The notes below the pieces were generated by a model. It worked only from the letters and a program-made list of their open reading frames with translations, was not told the origin of the DNA and did not search any database. 43,059 nucleotides of DNA. It comes from a virus. The translations under genes and the position numbers were made by a program. The stretch spans positions 1-43,059 of the IMG/VR virus record IMGVR_UViG_3300032116_000430; one strand, given 5' to 3'. Shown in pieces: positions 1-6,684 of the stretch (positions are counted from its first letter, which is position 1; every line of letters begins with the position of its first letter).

Positions 1-642
<642 letters not shown>

Positions 643-669
643 GGTCTGGGGATTTGGTTGAACAACACA

Positions 670-675
670 ATAGTA
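670..675 (-). promoter_or_regulatory. promoter-like -10 box for the edge gene
   Basis: The minus strand reads GGTTACTATTGTG with TACTAT 27 bases before the ATG at 642. The box follows a boundary repeat at 715..731 and matches the arrangement before the gene at 41930..42304 (GCTACTATT). No good -35 is visible. Confidence 0.4.
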
Positions 676-714
676 ACCGCTTAAAGGCATCGCTGCCATG
701 CTGTGTGCTGATCC

Positions 715-731
715 CTTAACAGTTAGTAACA
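715..731. repeat. boundary element copy 1 (stop-codon 17-mer)
   Basis: CTTAACAGTTAGTAACA, read on the minus strand, supplies the helicase stop codon. It matches three copies in the right arm (41160, 41499, 42369) at 15 or more of 17 positions. All four span the end of a minus-strand gene. Confidence 0.7.
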
Positions 732-3062
732 TTGGCCTGATGGCACCTCTCCGCAATGACCGTACGGCAGGCCAAGGCAGCGCTCGACACGCCGCCGTTG
801 CTCGCCCGTAAGCCCCTCGGGACTATTGGCGAATGGCCATAGGATCGCAGGATTAAAATGCTTCGCTTCAACAAGGTACAGATTCTTCTTTGCGGCTTTA
901 ACGCGCTTCTGTATTCTTTGCTCATATAAATCTTCGATTGATAATTCCCTCATTTCCTTTCGATCGCCTTGGGCCACTAAAGCGCGTTCCGGTTTCTCTG
1001 GCTTCTCGACCACTTCCTTGTCTACATTAAGATGCAGTCTAGCCTTCTTAAACTTAACTTTGCCTTCTAGTGTCCAATCAATCGGCTCGTGCGGCAATGG
1101 CAGATTGCGCCAGCAGTTGCCATGATCAATGATCAGCGCCACCTTGTCTGGATTGGATGGATCAGTGCGCAATACCCTACCGATAAGTTGCTTCCAGAGG
1201 CGCAAAGATCGCGTTGGCCTGATAAGCTGCAGGCATGTTGCTGCCGGCAGGTCTAGCCCTTCATCGATCAATGCAACGGAAACGATAACTTTCAGATCGC
1301 CGGCAGTAAAGCGCTCAAACGCATAATCTCGATCCCGGTCTGATGTCGTGCCGATAACAACTTCAGCGCTGATGCCATGTGCCTTGTATTCCTCCGCAAT
1401 CCTGTTTGCGTGTTCAACGCTAATCGTTACCGTAATGGTAGGATGTAGTTTTGGATTGAAATGCAGTAAGTCACGCAGAAAGTCACCCTGTACCTTCACG
1501 ATGCGTTCTTCGATTTCTTCTTTTTTGTAATCTCCGCCGCGTGTTGCGACGCCTTCAGTATCAACTACTGCATCATCGCCACCAAACATCTTATACTTGC
1601 ACAATGAACCATCATCCATCAGTTGTTTAGGCTGCGGACCAAGGATTAGTTTCGTGATGCCAAACTTCCCAAGGCCAGCACCAGTCGGTGTGATTGGCGT
1701 TGCGCTAGCGCCGGCAAAGAATGCAGGCTGCATTGCAACAATGATTTCCTGATATGTTCTCGCTTGAATATGATGACAGTTATGAACAAGAACACCGTTG
1801 GCGAAATAACAGTGATCCTGCTCTACCTCTAAATTGTAGACAAAACCATCCGGACACAGCTCATGGGATCTTCTATCACTTGTTCGTTCGAGAATCTCAA
1901 TACTTTCCAGCCAAGTGACTGCAGAAAAGCTGTTTTCTTTTTGTCTTGCTCCTGTCGCTCTGTCGCGCAATGCGAGCGGCCATCTATCTCTACGGCAATC
2001 TTGAGGTTCGTATGGCCAACGTCTATTTTGTAGTGAGTCGGGTACTTCGCTCCCGGCAATGGAGCACAGCCAGTTTTGACAATAACCTGCATTTCCCAGC
2101 CCAATAATTGAGCCATCAACGCTTCCGCCGCTGTCGCCGGCCTGCCATTCCCGCCGCGAATGCGCGGCTGATGGCCAATCTCTTTCAAGCGTTGTGATAC
2201 CTTTTGCCTGACTTCTTCTCGTTTCATTGGATTGCAGGCAGTCATTCTGGCGGAAGCGTGCTTGCGGTTGGTTGCCGCCATCGTAATAGAGCTGTTCCAT
2301 GCTCGGTAACGAGAGGAGCATTCTTTGCTGCAATAAGCCCATCCCCTCTTCCGTGCCTGCTCCCTGCATCCCTTGGTGTCTTGGGCCGGCGCTCCGCACA
2401 TGGCGCAAAAGCTGAGAAAAGGCATCGGTCGTGGGTGTGGCGGTCAGTTGCATCATAGCCATGCCTGGTTCAAGAGCGATGGCTGGGCGCCAGTCGTCAT
2501 CGGCCCAGACCGGATGGCCGGCGGTGCAGGTGATCTCGGTTCCTGCGGTCGTGCGAAGTCGCACCATGAGCGGTGGCGCTGGATTGCGATGCAAGCCTGT
2601 CACCTTGCGCTTTTGCAGTCGCCGGCCATCCCATGCGGTCACGCAATCGCCAACACAAACATCCTCGATAGGGCGCCCATCTACAAGAGTCCCCGCAGGG
2701 AAGCATTCATCCAATAGTAGCACCCTACCACGAAACGTGGATACCGCTTCCCGTCTACGCGCAAGTGTTGGCATCATCGTAACCATGATGCCACGATCTT
2801 CCGTCATACGTTTAGCAGTATAAAATCCTACCGGCTCATTACAGTGCTTGCGGCATGATGCAGCGAGCTGCTTAATAATTTCGTTGCGATGCGCGGCAAG
2901 GATAACTTGATACCCCCATTCACGATAGAGCCTTGTGATCTCTGCTAGTATCACAGTTTTGCCGCTGCCAGTGGGCGACACCAGGCACGGTGCGCCCCCT
3001 TCGTTCATGTGCTCAACAGTTGCGCACACTAAAGGGGGCTGGTAGTCTCTAAGGGTGAACAT
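723..3062 (-). CDS. superfamily 2 DNA helicase interrupted by an intein
   Basis: This 779-residue product should splice to a helicase of about 470 residues. Walker A is PTGSGKT at residues 30-36. Walker B is split: LLLDE ends at residue 119 and CHH resumes at 429, rebuilding DECH after removal of residues 120-428. Motif III follows (GASATP), and motif VI is QLIGRVLR. The fold resembles UvsW/RecG-like phage helicases that remodel forks and D-loops, fitting the nearby recombination genes. The start overlaps the stop of the preceding small gene (TAATG), suggesting translational coupling. A host-type repair helicase is possible, but its phage setting favours a replication/recombination role. The intein and its hidden endonuclease are described separately. 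Confidence 0.93.
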   Translation of the reverse strand: MFTLRDYQPPLVCATVEHMNEGGAPCLVSPTGSGKTVILAEITRLYREWGYQVILAAHRNEIIKQLAASCRKHCNEPVGFYTAKRMTEDRGIMVTMMPTLARRREAVSTFRGRVLLLDECFPAGTLVDGRPIEDVCVGDCVTAWDGRRLQKRKVTGLHRNPAPPLMVRLRTTAGTEITCTAGHPVWADDDWRPAIALEPGMAMMQLTATPTTDAFSQLLRHVRSAGPRHQGMQGAGTEEGMGLLQQRMLLSLPSMEQLYYDGGNQPQARFRQNDCLQSNETRRSQAKGITTLERDWPSAAHSRREWQAGDSGGSVDGSIIGLGNAGYCQNWLCSIAGSEVPDSLQNRRWPYEPQDCRRDRWPLALRDRATGARQKENSFSAVTWLESIEILERTSDRRSHELCPDGFVYNLEVEQDHCYFANGVLVHNCHHIQARTYQEIIVAMQPAFFAGASATPITPTGAGLGKFGITKLILGPQPKQLMDDGSLCKYKMFGGDDAVVDTEGVATRGGDYKKEEIEERIVKVQGDFLRDLLHFNPKLHPTITVTISVEHANRIAEEYKAHGISAEVVIGTTSDRDRDYAFERFTAGDLKVIVSVALIDEGLDLPAATCLQLIRPTRSLRLWKQLIGRVLRTDPSNPDKVALIIDHGNCWRNLPLPHEPIDWTLEGKVKFKKARLHLNVDKEVVEKPEKPERALVAQGDRKEMRELSIEDLYEQRIQKRVKAAKKNLYLVEAKHFNPAILWPFANSPEGLTGEQRRRVERCLGLPYGHCGEVPSGQCY
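1779..2705 (-). other. intein (309 residues) in the helicase Walker B motif
   Basis: The splicing signals are all present. Block A begins with Cys1 (CFPAGTLVDG). Block B contains TAGHPVW with its TxxH core. Block F reads VYNLEVEQDHCYFANG. Block G ends LVHN, followed by the +1 Cys at 1776..1778. Insertion falls inside DE/CH, the ATPase active site, so the helicase is dead until splicing occurs. Unusually, the middle of this frame (about intein residues 95-260) is Arg/Gln/Ser-rich and resembles no LAGLIDADG or in-frame HNH domain. That stretch is instead an endonuclease gene read in the +1 frame. The segment near WLESIEILE may already belong to the C-terminal splicing half. Confidence 0.93.
1829..2425 (-). 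CDS. Zn-ribbon / Vsr-like (EDxHD-type) homing endonuclease nested inside the intein, +1 frame
   Basis: A 198-residue protein begins at ATG 2425 and ends with TAG at 1829..1831, entirely inside the intein but one base out of its frame. Residues 7-36 form a Zn ribbon (CAMC ... CSKEC). Residues 65-90 look like a NUMOD-type DNA-binding helix (NPMKREEVRQKVSQ). Residues 91-182 carry a Vsr/PD-(D/E)XK-like nuclease core: RGGNG, YPTHYKIDVG, KIAVEIDGRSH, QDKKK and LGWKVLRF. Candidate catalytic residues are D135, E146, D148 and H152. This matches EDxHD homing endonucleases known from phage split-intein loci. No Shine-Dalgarno is seen; the leader is C/A-rich like those of many genes here. In-frame stops just upstream fix the start. 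It would cut intein-less helicase alleles and spread the element. Confidence 0.85.
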   Translation of the reverse strand: MPFLSFCAMCGAPAQDTKGCREQARKRGWAYCSKECSSRYRAWNSSITMAATNRKHASARMTACNPMKREEVRQKVSQRLKEIGHQPRIRGGNGRPATAAEALMAQLLGWEMQVIVKTGCAPLPGAKYPTHYKIDVGHTNLKIAVEIDGRSHCATERQEQDKKKTAFLQSLGWKVLRFSNEQVIEDPMSCVRMVLSTI

Positions 3063-3253
3063 TATTTACGTCTAATAGAAGTGACCACACCGATAGCAAT
3101 AAGCGCTCCATTTTGCCAAGCCAGCGAGGCTGCCTGCTTGCGGTCGGTTTCTGTGTTATGCGGGATAAACTTGCCTTCATTTTCCCACCAAGCCTCAAAG
3201 CGGTCCCTAATTTCGTCGGTGCCAGGATGCAGCCTGTCGCTTTTGTTGCTCAT
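3062..3253 (-). CDS. small hypothetical phage protein
   Basis: This 63-residue protein contains FEAWWENEG and a later AASLAWQNGA, a pattern seen in many small phage proteins of unknown function. The start chosen is the ATG at 3253 because it overlaps the stop of the preceding gene (ATGA). An in-frame extension back to 3301 would run deep into that gene. The stop overlaps the helicase start (TAATG). The three genes from 3543 to 723 are therefore tightly coupled in translation and probably one operon. No membrane segment or metal motif is visible. Confidence 0.7.
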   Translation of the reverse strand: MSNKSDRLHPGTDEIRDRFEAWWENEGKFIPHNTETDRKQAASLAWQNGALIAIGVVTSIRRK

Positions 3254-3543
3254 TGCACTTCCCTCCCATCGTACGTTGGCTTGTTTCTGCCAAGCATCCA
3301 CTTAACATAGCCAGGCGCTGTCTGCAAGTCCATTTTTTGTGTGGGAAAATAGAACAACTCTTGAAGCTCTGGCTCTGTAAGAGTCATTTCATTGCCCGCG
3401 TCTGTGATAACGGTCCATGCGGCGGAACGCCTTAGTGTTAGTATAACCGGCTCAACAATCACTGCGTTGCCACACTTTCTGCCGTCTCTAGTGCAAAGCT
3501 GGGAGCCAATCTCCCAGCCGTAGGATCTTGTAAGTTTACTCAT
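3250..3543 (-). CDS. hypothetical protein
   Basis: This 97-residue basic-to-neutral protein opens MSKLTRSYGWEIGSQLCTRD. It has two cysteines near residues 17 and 24 (LCTRDGRKCG) and a C-terminal stretch WMLGRNKPTYDGREVQ. I do not recognise the family; the pattern suggests a small beta-rich protein. It starts at ATG 3543 with a weak purine-rich leader (GTGAAGAA) and ends in an ATGA overlap with the next gene. Upstream in-frame codons contain no better start. Confidence 0.7.
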   Translation of the reverse strand: MSKLTRSYGWEIGSQLCTRDGRKCGNAVIVEPVILTLRRSAAWTVITDAGNEMTLTEPELQELFYFPTQKMDLQTAPGYVKWMLGRNKPTYDGREVQ

Positions 3544-3626
3544 TTCTTCACTACCTGCACTTTCCAAGTGCAAGCCTTTTCGGCCATTGTTGCTTTGCCG
3601 TTCTTCAGGTAGTCCGCTTCCAGCTT
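3540..3626 (-). other. out-of-frame coding continuation of the gene at 3605..3895
   Basis: Just as the frame of 3605..3895 reaches its TGA, the alternative minus frame reads KLEADYLKNGKATMAEKACT and onward to a TGA at 3540..3542. That TGA overlaps the next gene's ATG. The composition and tight junction look coding, so the preceding gene may really be about 117 residues, reached by a shift near 3626..3637 (GCCAAAGGCG). A frameshift mutation, a sequencing indel or programmed slippage would all explain it; no classic slippery heptamer is present. Confidence 0.4.
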
Positions 3627-3895
3627 GCGCCTTTGGCAGTAAAATCATCTTTGTAATCATCTTCCACCTTGAAGTAGGTGCCAGTTGATACGCGCTGCAG
3701 GCGTACTTTTTGAAAATTGCCGTCAGAGAACAGAACGTCCATGTCTGTTTTGGCGGGGATGGCGTCACTACCGTAAAGTTCCTCTAATGCTTTTTTGACT
3801 TCGCTTTCTTCGCTTTCGATGGCTTTCTTTTGCTGCTGCAGATACAGCAGCCTGGCGGCAAGTTGTTCTGCGGGATTTGGCGCTGGAGTTTGCAT
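3605..3895 (-). CDS. hypothetical coiled-coil protein, possibly frame-broken
   Basis: This 96-residue frame has an N-terminal helix rich in Gln, Lys and Glu (LLYLQQQKKAIESEESEVKK, about residues 16-35), then a small beta-like domain. The architecture resembles small phage proteins with a coiled coil before a beta sheet, some of which bind nucleases or DNA; the family is not certain. It starts at ATG 3895 behind the leader CCAACCACCAGCC. A GCTACAATT box lies 26 bases upstream. The natural C-terminus may continue in another frame (see 3540..3626). Confidence 0.7.
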   Translation of the reverse strand: MQTPAPNPAEQLAARLLYLQQQKKAIESEESEVKKALEELYGSDAIPAKTDMDVLFSDGNFQKVRLQRVSTGTYFKVEDDYKDDFTAKGASWKRTT

Positions 3896-3921
3896 GGCTG
3901 GTGGTTGGCGGTTGGCTTGTT

Positions 3922-3930
3922 AATTGTAGC
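3922..3930 (-). promoter_or_regulatory. promoter-like box GCTACAATT
   Basis: GCTACAATT on the minus strand lies 26 bases before the ATG at 3895. It is identical to the boxes at 4884..4892 and 9820..9828, and each lies upstream of a gene start. A -35 is not evident. Confidence 0.55.
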
Positions 3931-3941
3931 GCTTGAAAGAC

Positions 3942-4340
3942 TTAGGCGCAAGTTAGCGGAGCCCAAAGCTCCTGCATGTGCTGCCAGCGAGGAGCAAGAT
4001 ACTTAATTACGCTGGCTTCGTCCGCCCTGCACACTTCTACTGTGACTGAACGATAAAGCCCTTTACGTTGGCCCATGAAGAAAAGTGATAGCTTGCCATT
4101 CCTGTAATAATCGTCACCGTTGTAAGCGCATTGACTGTCGCCATCGCCATCTTCTTCTGTCCAGTCCCATCTGAACAATAGATTGTAGTCTTTGTCTGCA
4201 TCTTCTTCTTCGCTTAGGAAGGCAGCAAAAGACTTAAACTCCAAAGTAGTTTTATTACTTGCGGAAGCAAAATAGTTTTCTTCTTCGCAGTAATAGGAAT
4301 GCTTGCATTCCCAGAGGCGCCTGGTTGCTGAGGCTTGCAT
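3942..4340 (-). CDS. hypothetical acidic protein
   Basis: This 132-residue protein has an acidic centre (FLSEEEDADKDY, then WTEEDGDGDSQCAYNGDDYY) and a C-terminus of EASVIKYLAPRWQHMQELW. I do not recognise the family. Very acidic small phage proteins often bind host proteins or mimic DNA, but that is only a possibility here. The ATG at 4340 is chosen because the leader CACCAACCACCAGCC, shared with the neighbours at 3895 and 4857, sits directly before it. A hairpin terminator from the upstream gene precedes it. Confidence 0.7.
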   Translation of the reverse strand: MQASATRRLWECKHSYYCEEENYFASASNKTTLEFKSFAAFLSEEEDADKDYNLLFRWDWTEEDGDGDSQCAYNGDDYYRNGKLSLFFMGQRKGLYRSVTVEVCRADEASVIKYLAPRWQHMQELWAPLTCA

Positions 4341-4376
4341 GGCTGGTGGTTGGTGATGGGGACAATTAATTGAAAG

Positions 4377-4403
4377 GGCTTGCCCGCTTTGGACGGGCAA
4401 GCC
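4377..4403 (-). terminator. hairpin terminator after the gene at 4411..4857
   Basis: GGCTTGCCCG and its exact complement form a 10-base stem around a 7-base loop, immediately after the TGA at 4411. On the minus strand it is followed by CCCTTTCAATTAATT, a weak U-rich tail. Confidence 0.65.
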
Positions 4404-4410
4404 AAGGGCC

Positions 4411-4857
4411 TCAGGCGGTAACTGTTTCGACTTGCGCAAGCTCAACGCCCACAAGTTTAGCGGCAGTCATCAGCAGGTCGCAATAGGAATTGAGCTTGTC
4501 CGACGATGGCGACCACTGACGCAAAACACCTGGATCCGACGGCACCCCGCTAGACCATCCTTGATAGTCAGGGCTAGGCGCGTCGTCGCGTATCTCCACA
4601 AGGCCAGCAACTGGCTCAAACTCAATTTCAGTTTTAACCATTCGACCCGCAATGTAATCGCCTCCAAGTTCGATCCATCCTTGGTTTTTCCAGCTTTGTC
4701 GCTCAGATAAATACTTGCGAATACTTAGAGGGCTCATGTTGTTAACGGCTTGTAGAAGGCCCATGCCTAGCTCGCTTCCGCAGCGGTCGTAAGCGGTAAA
4801 CATGAAGACAGTTGCAATTTGCTCGGTCTTGGTTGGGTCGGAAAGTTGGAAGCGCAT
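4411..4857 (-). CDS. hypothetical protein
   Basis: This 148-residue protein opens MRFQLSDPTKTEQIATVFMF. It contains a region rich in Gly/Asp/Pro/Ser (about residues 89-115) and ends in a helix (LLMTAAKLVGVELAQVETV). I do not recognise it. The start follows the leader ATCACCAACCACCAGCC, the same 17 bases that precede the gene at 4340. A GCTACAATT box lies upstream at 4884..4892, and a strong hairpin follows the stop, so this looks like a single-gene transcription unit. Confidence 0.72.
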   Translation of the reverse strand: MRFQLSDPTKTEQIATVFMFTAYDRCGSELGMGLLQAVNNMSPLSIRKYLSERQSWKNQGWIELGGDYIAGRMVKTEIEFEPVAGLVEIRDDAPSPDYQGWSSGVPSDPGVLRQWSPSSDKLNSYCDLLMTAAKLVGVELAQVETVTA

Positions 4858-4873
4858 GGCTGGTGGTTGGTGA

Positions 4874-5185
4874 TCAACTCGATAATTGTAGCACCTCTTG
4901 AAGGTGGTCTAGTATCGCGTCCTTGGTTGCGCAAGAAAAGTTTGTGTTGCCGCTTATGGAGCGAAATTCGTAGCACGTTCCGCCCCAAACGTACCGGACG
5001 CTGGCCAACCAGCCGATATGCGATCCATCAAGCAACACAGGCACCACGGCAAACGGCGGCGATGGCGGATCAGGTTGCCCGAGGGCCATGGCCATCTGCA
5101 GGCCGAGTTCATCGGCTGGATGCACCCCACGGGCAAGCTCCCCGTAGGTCGTCATTTCGCCAAAGGTCAGGCGTGGATTGGTCAT
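4874..5185 (-). CDS. hypothetical protein
   Basis: This 103-residue protein opens MTNPRLTFGEMTTYGELARG. The central part (PFAVVPVLLDGSHIGWLASV) looks like a beta sheet, followed by YVWGGTCYEFRS and a C-terminal helix. The family is unknown. The start at ATG 5185 (leader TGGCTGCAGCC) is preferred over in-frame codons further upstream, which overlap the resolvase gene. Its last codons contain the GCTACAATT box of the next gene at 4884..4892. Confidence 0.68.
   Translation of the reverse strand: MTNPRLTFGEMTTYGELARGVHPADELGLQMAMALGQPDPPSPPFAVVPVLLDGSHIGWLASVRYVWGGTCYEFRSISGNTNFSCATKDAILDHLQEVLQLSS
4884..4892 (-). promoter_or_regulatory. promoter-like box GCTACAATT
   Basis: GCTACAATT on the minus strand, 26 bases before the ATG at 4857. 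It lies inside the 3' end of the preceding gene and is followed by ATCGAGTTG and the C/A-rich leader. Confidence 0.55.
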
Positions 5186-5231
5186 GGCTGCAGCCAGAAT
5201 CGAGCGGAAAGGAGAAAGTATAGAGAATGGG

Positions 5232-5729
5232 TCAATACCTCTCGATAGCGTAATGCAGCAGCGCCAAAGCATCGGCTTCGTTATCATCGACCGGGTTGTA
5301 CCCAAGCCCTTGCATGGCGGCCATCATTAACGGCTTGCCTGCATTGCCTTTGCCAGTAGCGTGCTTTTTGATTGTACCAACTGGCACGCCTTCATAAGGT
5401 ATCGCGTGCCTTTCGGCAAAAGAAGTAAGCTGGCTCATAAAACCACCGTAGGCGTGTGCGGCATCTACGCCAGCGTGCCGGCGCACTTCTTCAAATACAA
5501 TCTGATCGAGCAATGTATCGTTGACGCGCTCGGCATCATCCCTGAATAGATTTGAATTTCCTGCAACTGCAACTTCTGACAGCCAGCGAGTGAAGCGCAG
5601 GTAGCGCATTCCGCCACCTTCAAAGCGTTGCGGCTTAAATGATTGGCTGCCTGAAACGATCGAGCCATCACGGCTGCGCAATGCCCAGCCGGTTGTAGTG
5701 CCAAGATCAAGGGAAAGAATGGATTTCAT
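5232..5729 (-). CDS. RuvC-like Holliday junction resolvase
   Basis: This 165-residue protein is an RNase H-fold endonuclease of the RuvC superfamily. It opens MKSILSLDLGTTTGWA with catalytic D8 in the first strand. A second acidic residue lies in QIVFEE (E80) and a third cluster in DDNEADALALLHY (about residues 148-160). This is the expected D-E-D arrangement and length for phage resolvases that cut four-way junctions and branched DNA before packaging. The ATG at 5729 is preferred to an upstream TTG at 5738, since GATCACC directly precedes it as in other leaders here. It fits functionally with the ERF protein, the nuclease and the helicase. Confidence 0.9.
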   Translation of the reverse strand: MKSILSLDLGTTTGWALRSRDGSIVSGSQSFKPQRFEGGGMRYLRFTRWLSEVAVAGNSNLFRDDAERVNDTLLDQIVFEEVRRHAGVDAAHAYGGFMSQLTSFAERHAIPYEGVPVGTIKKHATGKGNAGKPLMMAAMQGLGYNPVDDNEADALALLHYAIERY

Positions 5730-5768
5730 GGTGATCAACTGAGTAGGGTTTACGGGCGGGACTCTCCT

Positions 5769-5942
5769 CTATCGTGACCGCGAAAGGTGCCATAGCCTGG
5801 CTTGCTTCAGTTTTCCGCAATGCTTGCATTTTAGATGATATTCAGTGCCGCTAATGCCAGACGGACTTGTGATCTGAATTGTAGCGACCCTCCTGTAGCT
5901 ATGCCAGCAGCCATCGAACAGAAGGGAAAGGAAGCGTTTCAT
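5769..5942 (-). CDS. small Zn-finger-like protein
   Basis: This 57-residue basic protein contains a C-terminal CKHCGK, with GCWHSYRR near residues 11-18. The Cys at residue 12 and His residues at 14 and 52 could complete a metal site. The ATG at 5942 is chosen over an in-frame ATG at 5972, because the latter sits inside the TACAAT box at 5971..5978 and would leave no leader. Role unknown; small treble-clef proteins in phages are often DNA binding. Confidence 0.6.
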   Translation of the reverse strand: MKRFLSLLFDGCWHSYRRVATIQITSPSGISGTEYHLKCKHCGKLKQARLWHLSRSR

Positions 5943-5970
5943 TGTGCGCGTGAGGAATGCGGGCAATGGC

Positions 5971-5978
5971 ATTGTAGC
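5971..5978 (-). promoter_or_regulatory. promoter-like box GCTACAAT
   Basis: GCTACAAT on the minus strand, directly after the terminator at 5985..6011 and about 28 bases before the ATG at 5942. Terminator and promoter are back to back, separated by only a few bases. Confidence 0.55.
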
Positions 5979-5984
5979 ACAAAA

Positions 5985-6011
5985 AAGGGCAGGCCTGCAA
6001 TGCCTGCCCTT
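5985..6011 (-). terminator. intrinsic terminator after the gene at 6031..6441
   Basis: AAGGGCAGGC and GCCTGCCCTT form a perfect 10-base stem with a 7-base loop. On the minus strand the stem is followed by TTTTTTG. It lies 19 bases after the stop of the upstream gene. Confidence 0.85.
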
Positions 6012-6030
6012 TGGTGCGCGATAGCAGCGA

Positions 6031-6441
6031 TCAGCTCCGCGATGGCTTCTTCTTTAGCTCAGGCGCTGGCCTGGCTTCTTCTTGTCGTCCTTCGGCCTTT
6101 TCTTGTTCTTGGGCTTTTTCTTGCCCTTGGTCTTTTCGTACTTCTCGGCTGACATTTGGGAAGGTGGCGGCTGGGATGGTTTTAATGTGCTCGATGGATG
6201 CCGCAAGCTGCCGGCAATATTGATTGGCCTCTTCTAGTGTTCCCGTGCGCAAGCTGATCATAGCTGAGCGACACTCTTCAAACGTGTCGTATGTTGGCAT
6301 GAAGAGATGTTCGTAAATATCTCCAAAGACTTGCTTCCGCCGATTGTAGTCAGAGAAGCATGTCTCGCCATGCTTTAGTGCCGGCAATGGTGCCATGTCG
6401 CTGGGATCGCCTGGAATAATCCAAACTTGTTGCTCAGTCAT
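6031..6441 (-). CDS. hypothetical protein with charged C-terminal tail
   Basis: This 136-residue protein opens MTEQQVWIIPGDPSDMAPLP. It continues with a helical middle (YDTFEECRSAMISLR, LEEANQYCRQLAASIEH) and a highly charged Lys/Glu/Gln tail of about 35 residues ending KKKPSRS. The tail is probably disordered and could bind nucleic acid or a partner. I do not recognise a family. Its ATG overlaps the stop of the small gene upstream (ATGA), and a strong terminator follows it. Confidence 0.7.
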   Translation of the reverse strand: MTEQQVWIIPGDPSDMAPLPALKHGETCFSDYNRRKQVFGDIYEHLFMPTYDTFEECRSAMISLRTGTLEEANQYCRQLAASIEHIKTIPAATFPNVSREVRKDQGQEKAQEQEKAEGRQEEARPAPELKKKPSRS

Positions 6442-6587
6442 TTGGCTGCCTTGGTAGTTTTTGCTTTTTCAGCAGCTTTTTTGGCTGCTGTCCTTGCCAT
6501 TGTAACCGCTACCGCCTCCTCCCTGCCAGGTGGGCGCGGTAGCACGCCGCTATCTTCAAGCTCTGTCCAGTTGGCAAGGTTGCCCAT
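6438..6587 (-). CDS. small Lys/Ala-tailed protein
   Basis: This 49-residue frame starts at ATG 6587 (MGNLANWTELEDSGVLPRPP). It ends in a histone-H1-like tail (MARTAAKKAAEKAKTTKAAK) whose TGA overlaps the next gene's ATG (ATGA). The junction and composition support a real gene. A start at the internal ATG before the tail would leave only 20 residues. The basic tail suggests nucleic-acid binding, but nothing more can be read. Confidence 0.5.
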   Translation of the reverse strand: MGNLANWTELEDSGVLPRPPGREEAVAVTMARTAAKKAAEKAKTTKAAK

Positions 6588-6606
6588 GGGTGCCAGCGAT
6601 TACACG

Positions 6607-6684
6607 CTAGGCTATTATGGCCACGCAATATAGCTTTGCCCATGTACCAGTCGCGCAACTGTCACACTTGCTCGGTTGTGCCAT
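6607..6684 (-). CDS. possible 25-residue Cys-containing peptide
   Basis: ATG 6684 opens MAQPSKCDSCATGTWAK and stops at TAG 6607..6609. The CDSC pair resembles half of a zinc knuckle. A second overlapping frame nearby reads LACNRWHPW, so a frame-broken zinc-finger gene is an alternative. It lies just after a hairpin and a promoter-like GATTATG. Evidence for expression is weak. Confidence 0.25.
   Translation of the reverse strand: MAQPSKCDSCATGTWAKLYCVAIIA

Noticed and set aside
1829-2425. Possibility that the nested endonuclease is just the intein's own endonuclease after two sequencing frameshifts
   Set aside because: The nested frame has its own ATG after in-frame stops and its own stop in block F, and the intein frame is open throughout. 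Two compensating errors are not needed, though resequencing should still be done.
1779-2705. Group I intron instead of an intein
   Set aside because: The reading frame stays open across the insert and the protein ends show clear splicing blocks (Cys1, TxxH, HN plus Cys).
2373-2823. Plus-strand frames of 114-130 codons across the intein
   Set aside because: No domain is visible, and the two minus-strand frames here already explain the open sequence.
3250-3768. Extended 172-codon version of the gene at 3250..3543
   Set aside because: The extra N-terminal part overlaps the preceding gene out of frame and shows no domain; the ATG at 3543 has neighbour-type spacing.
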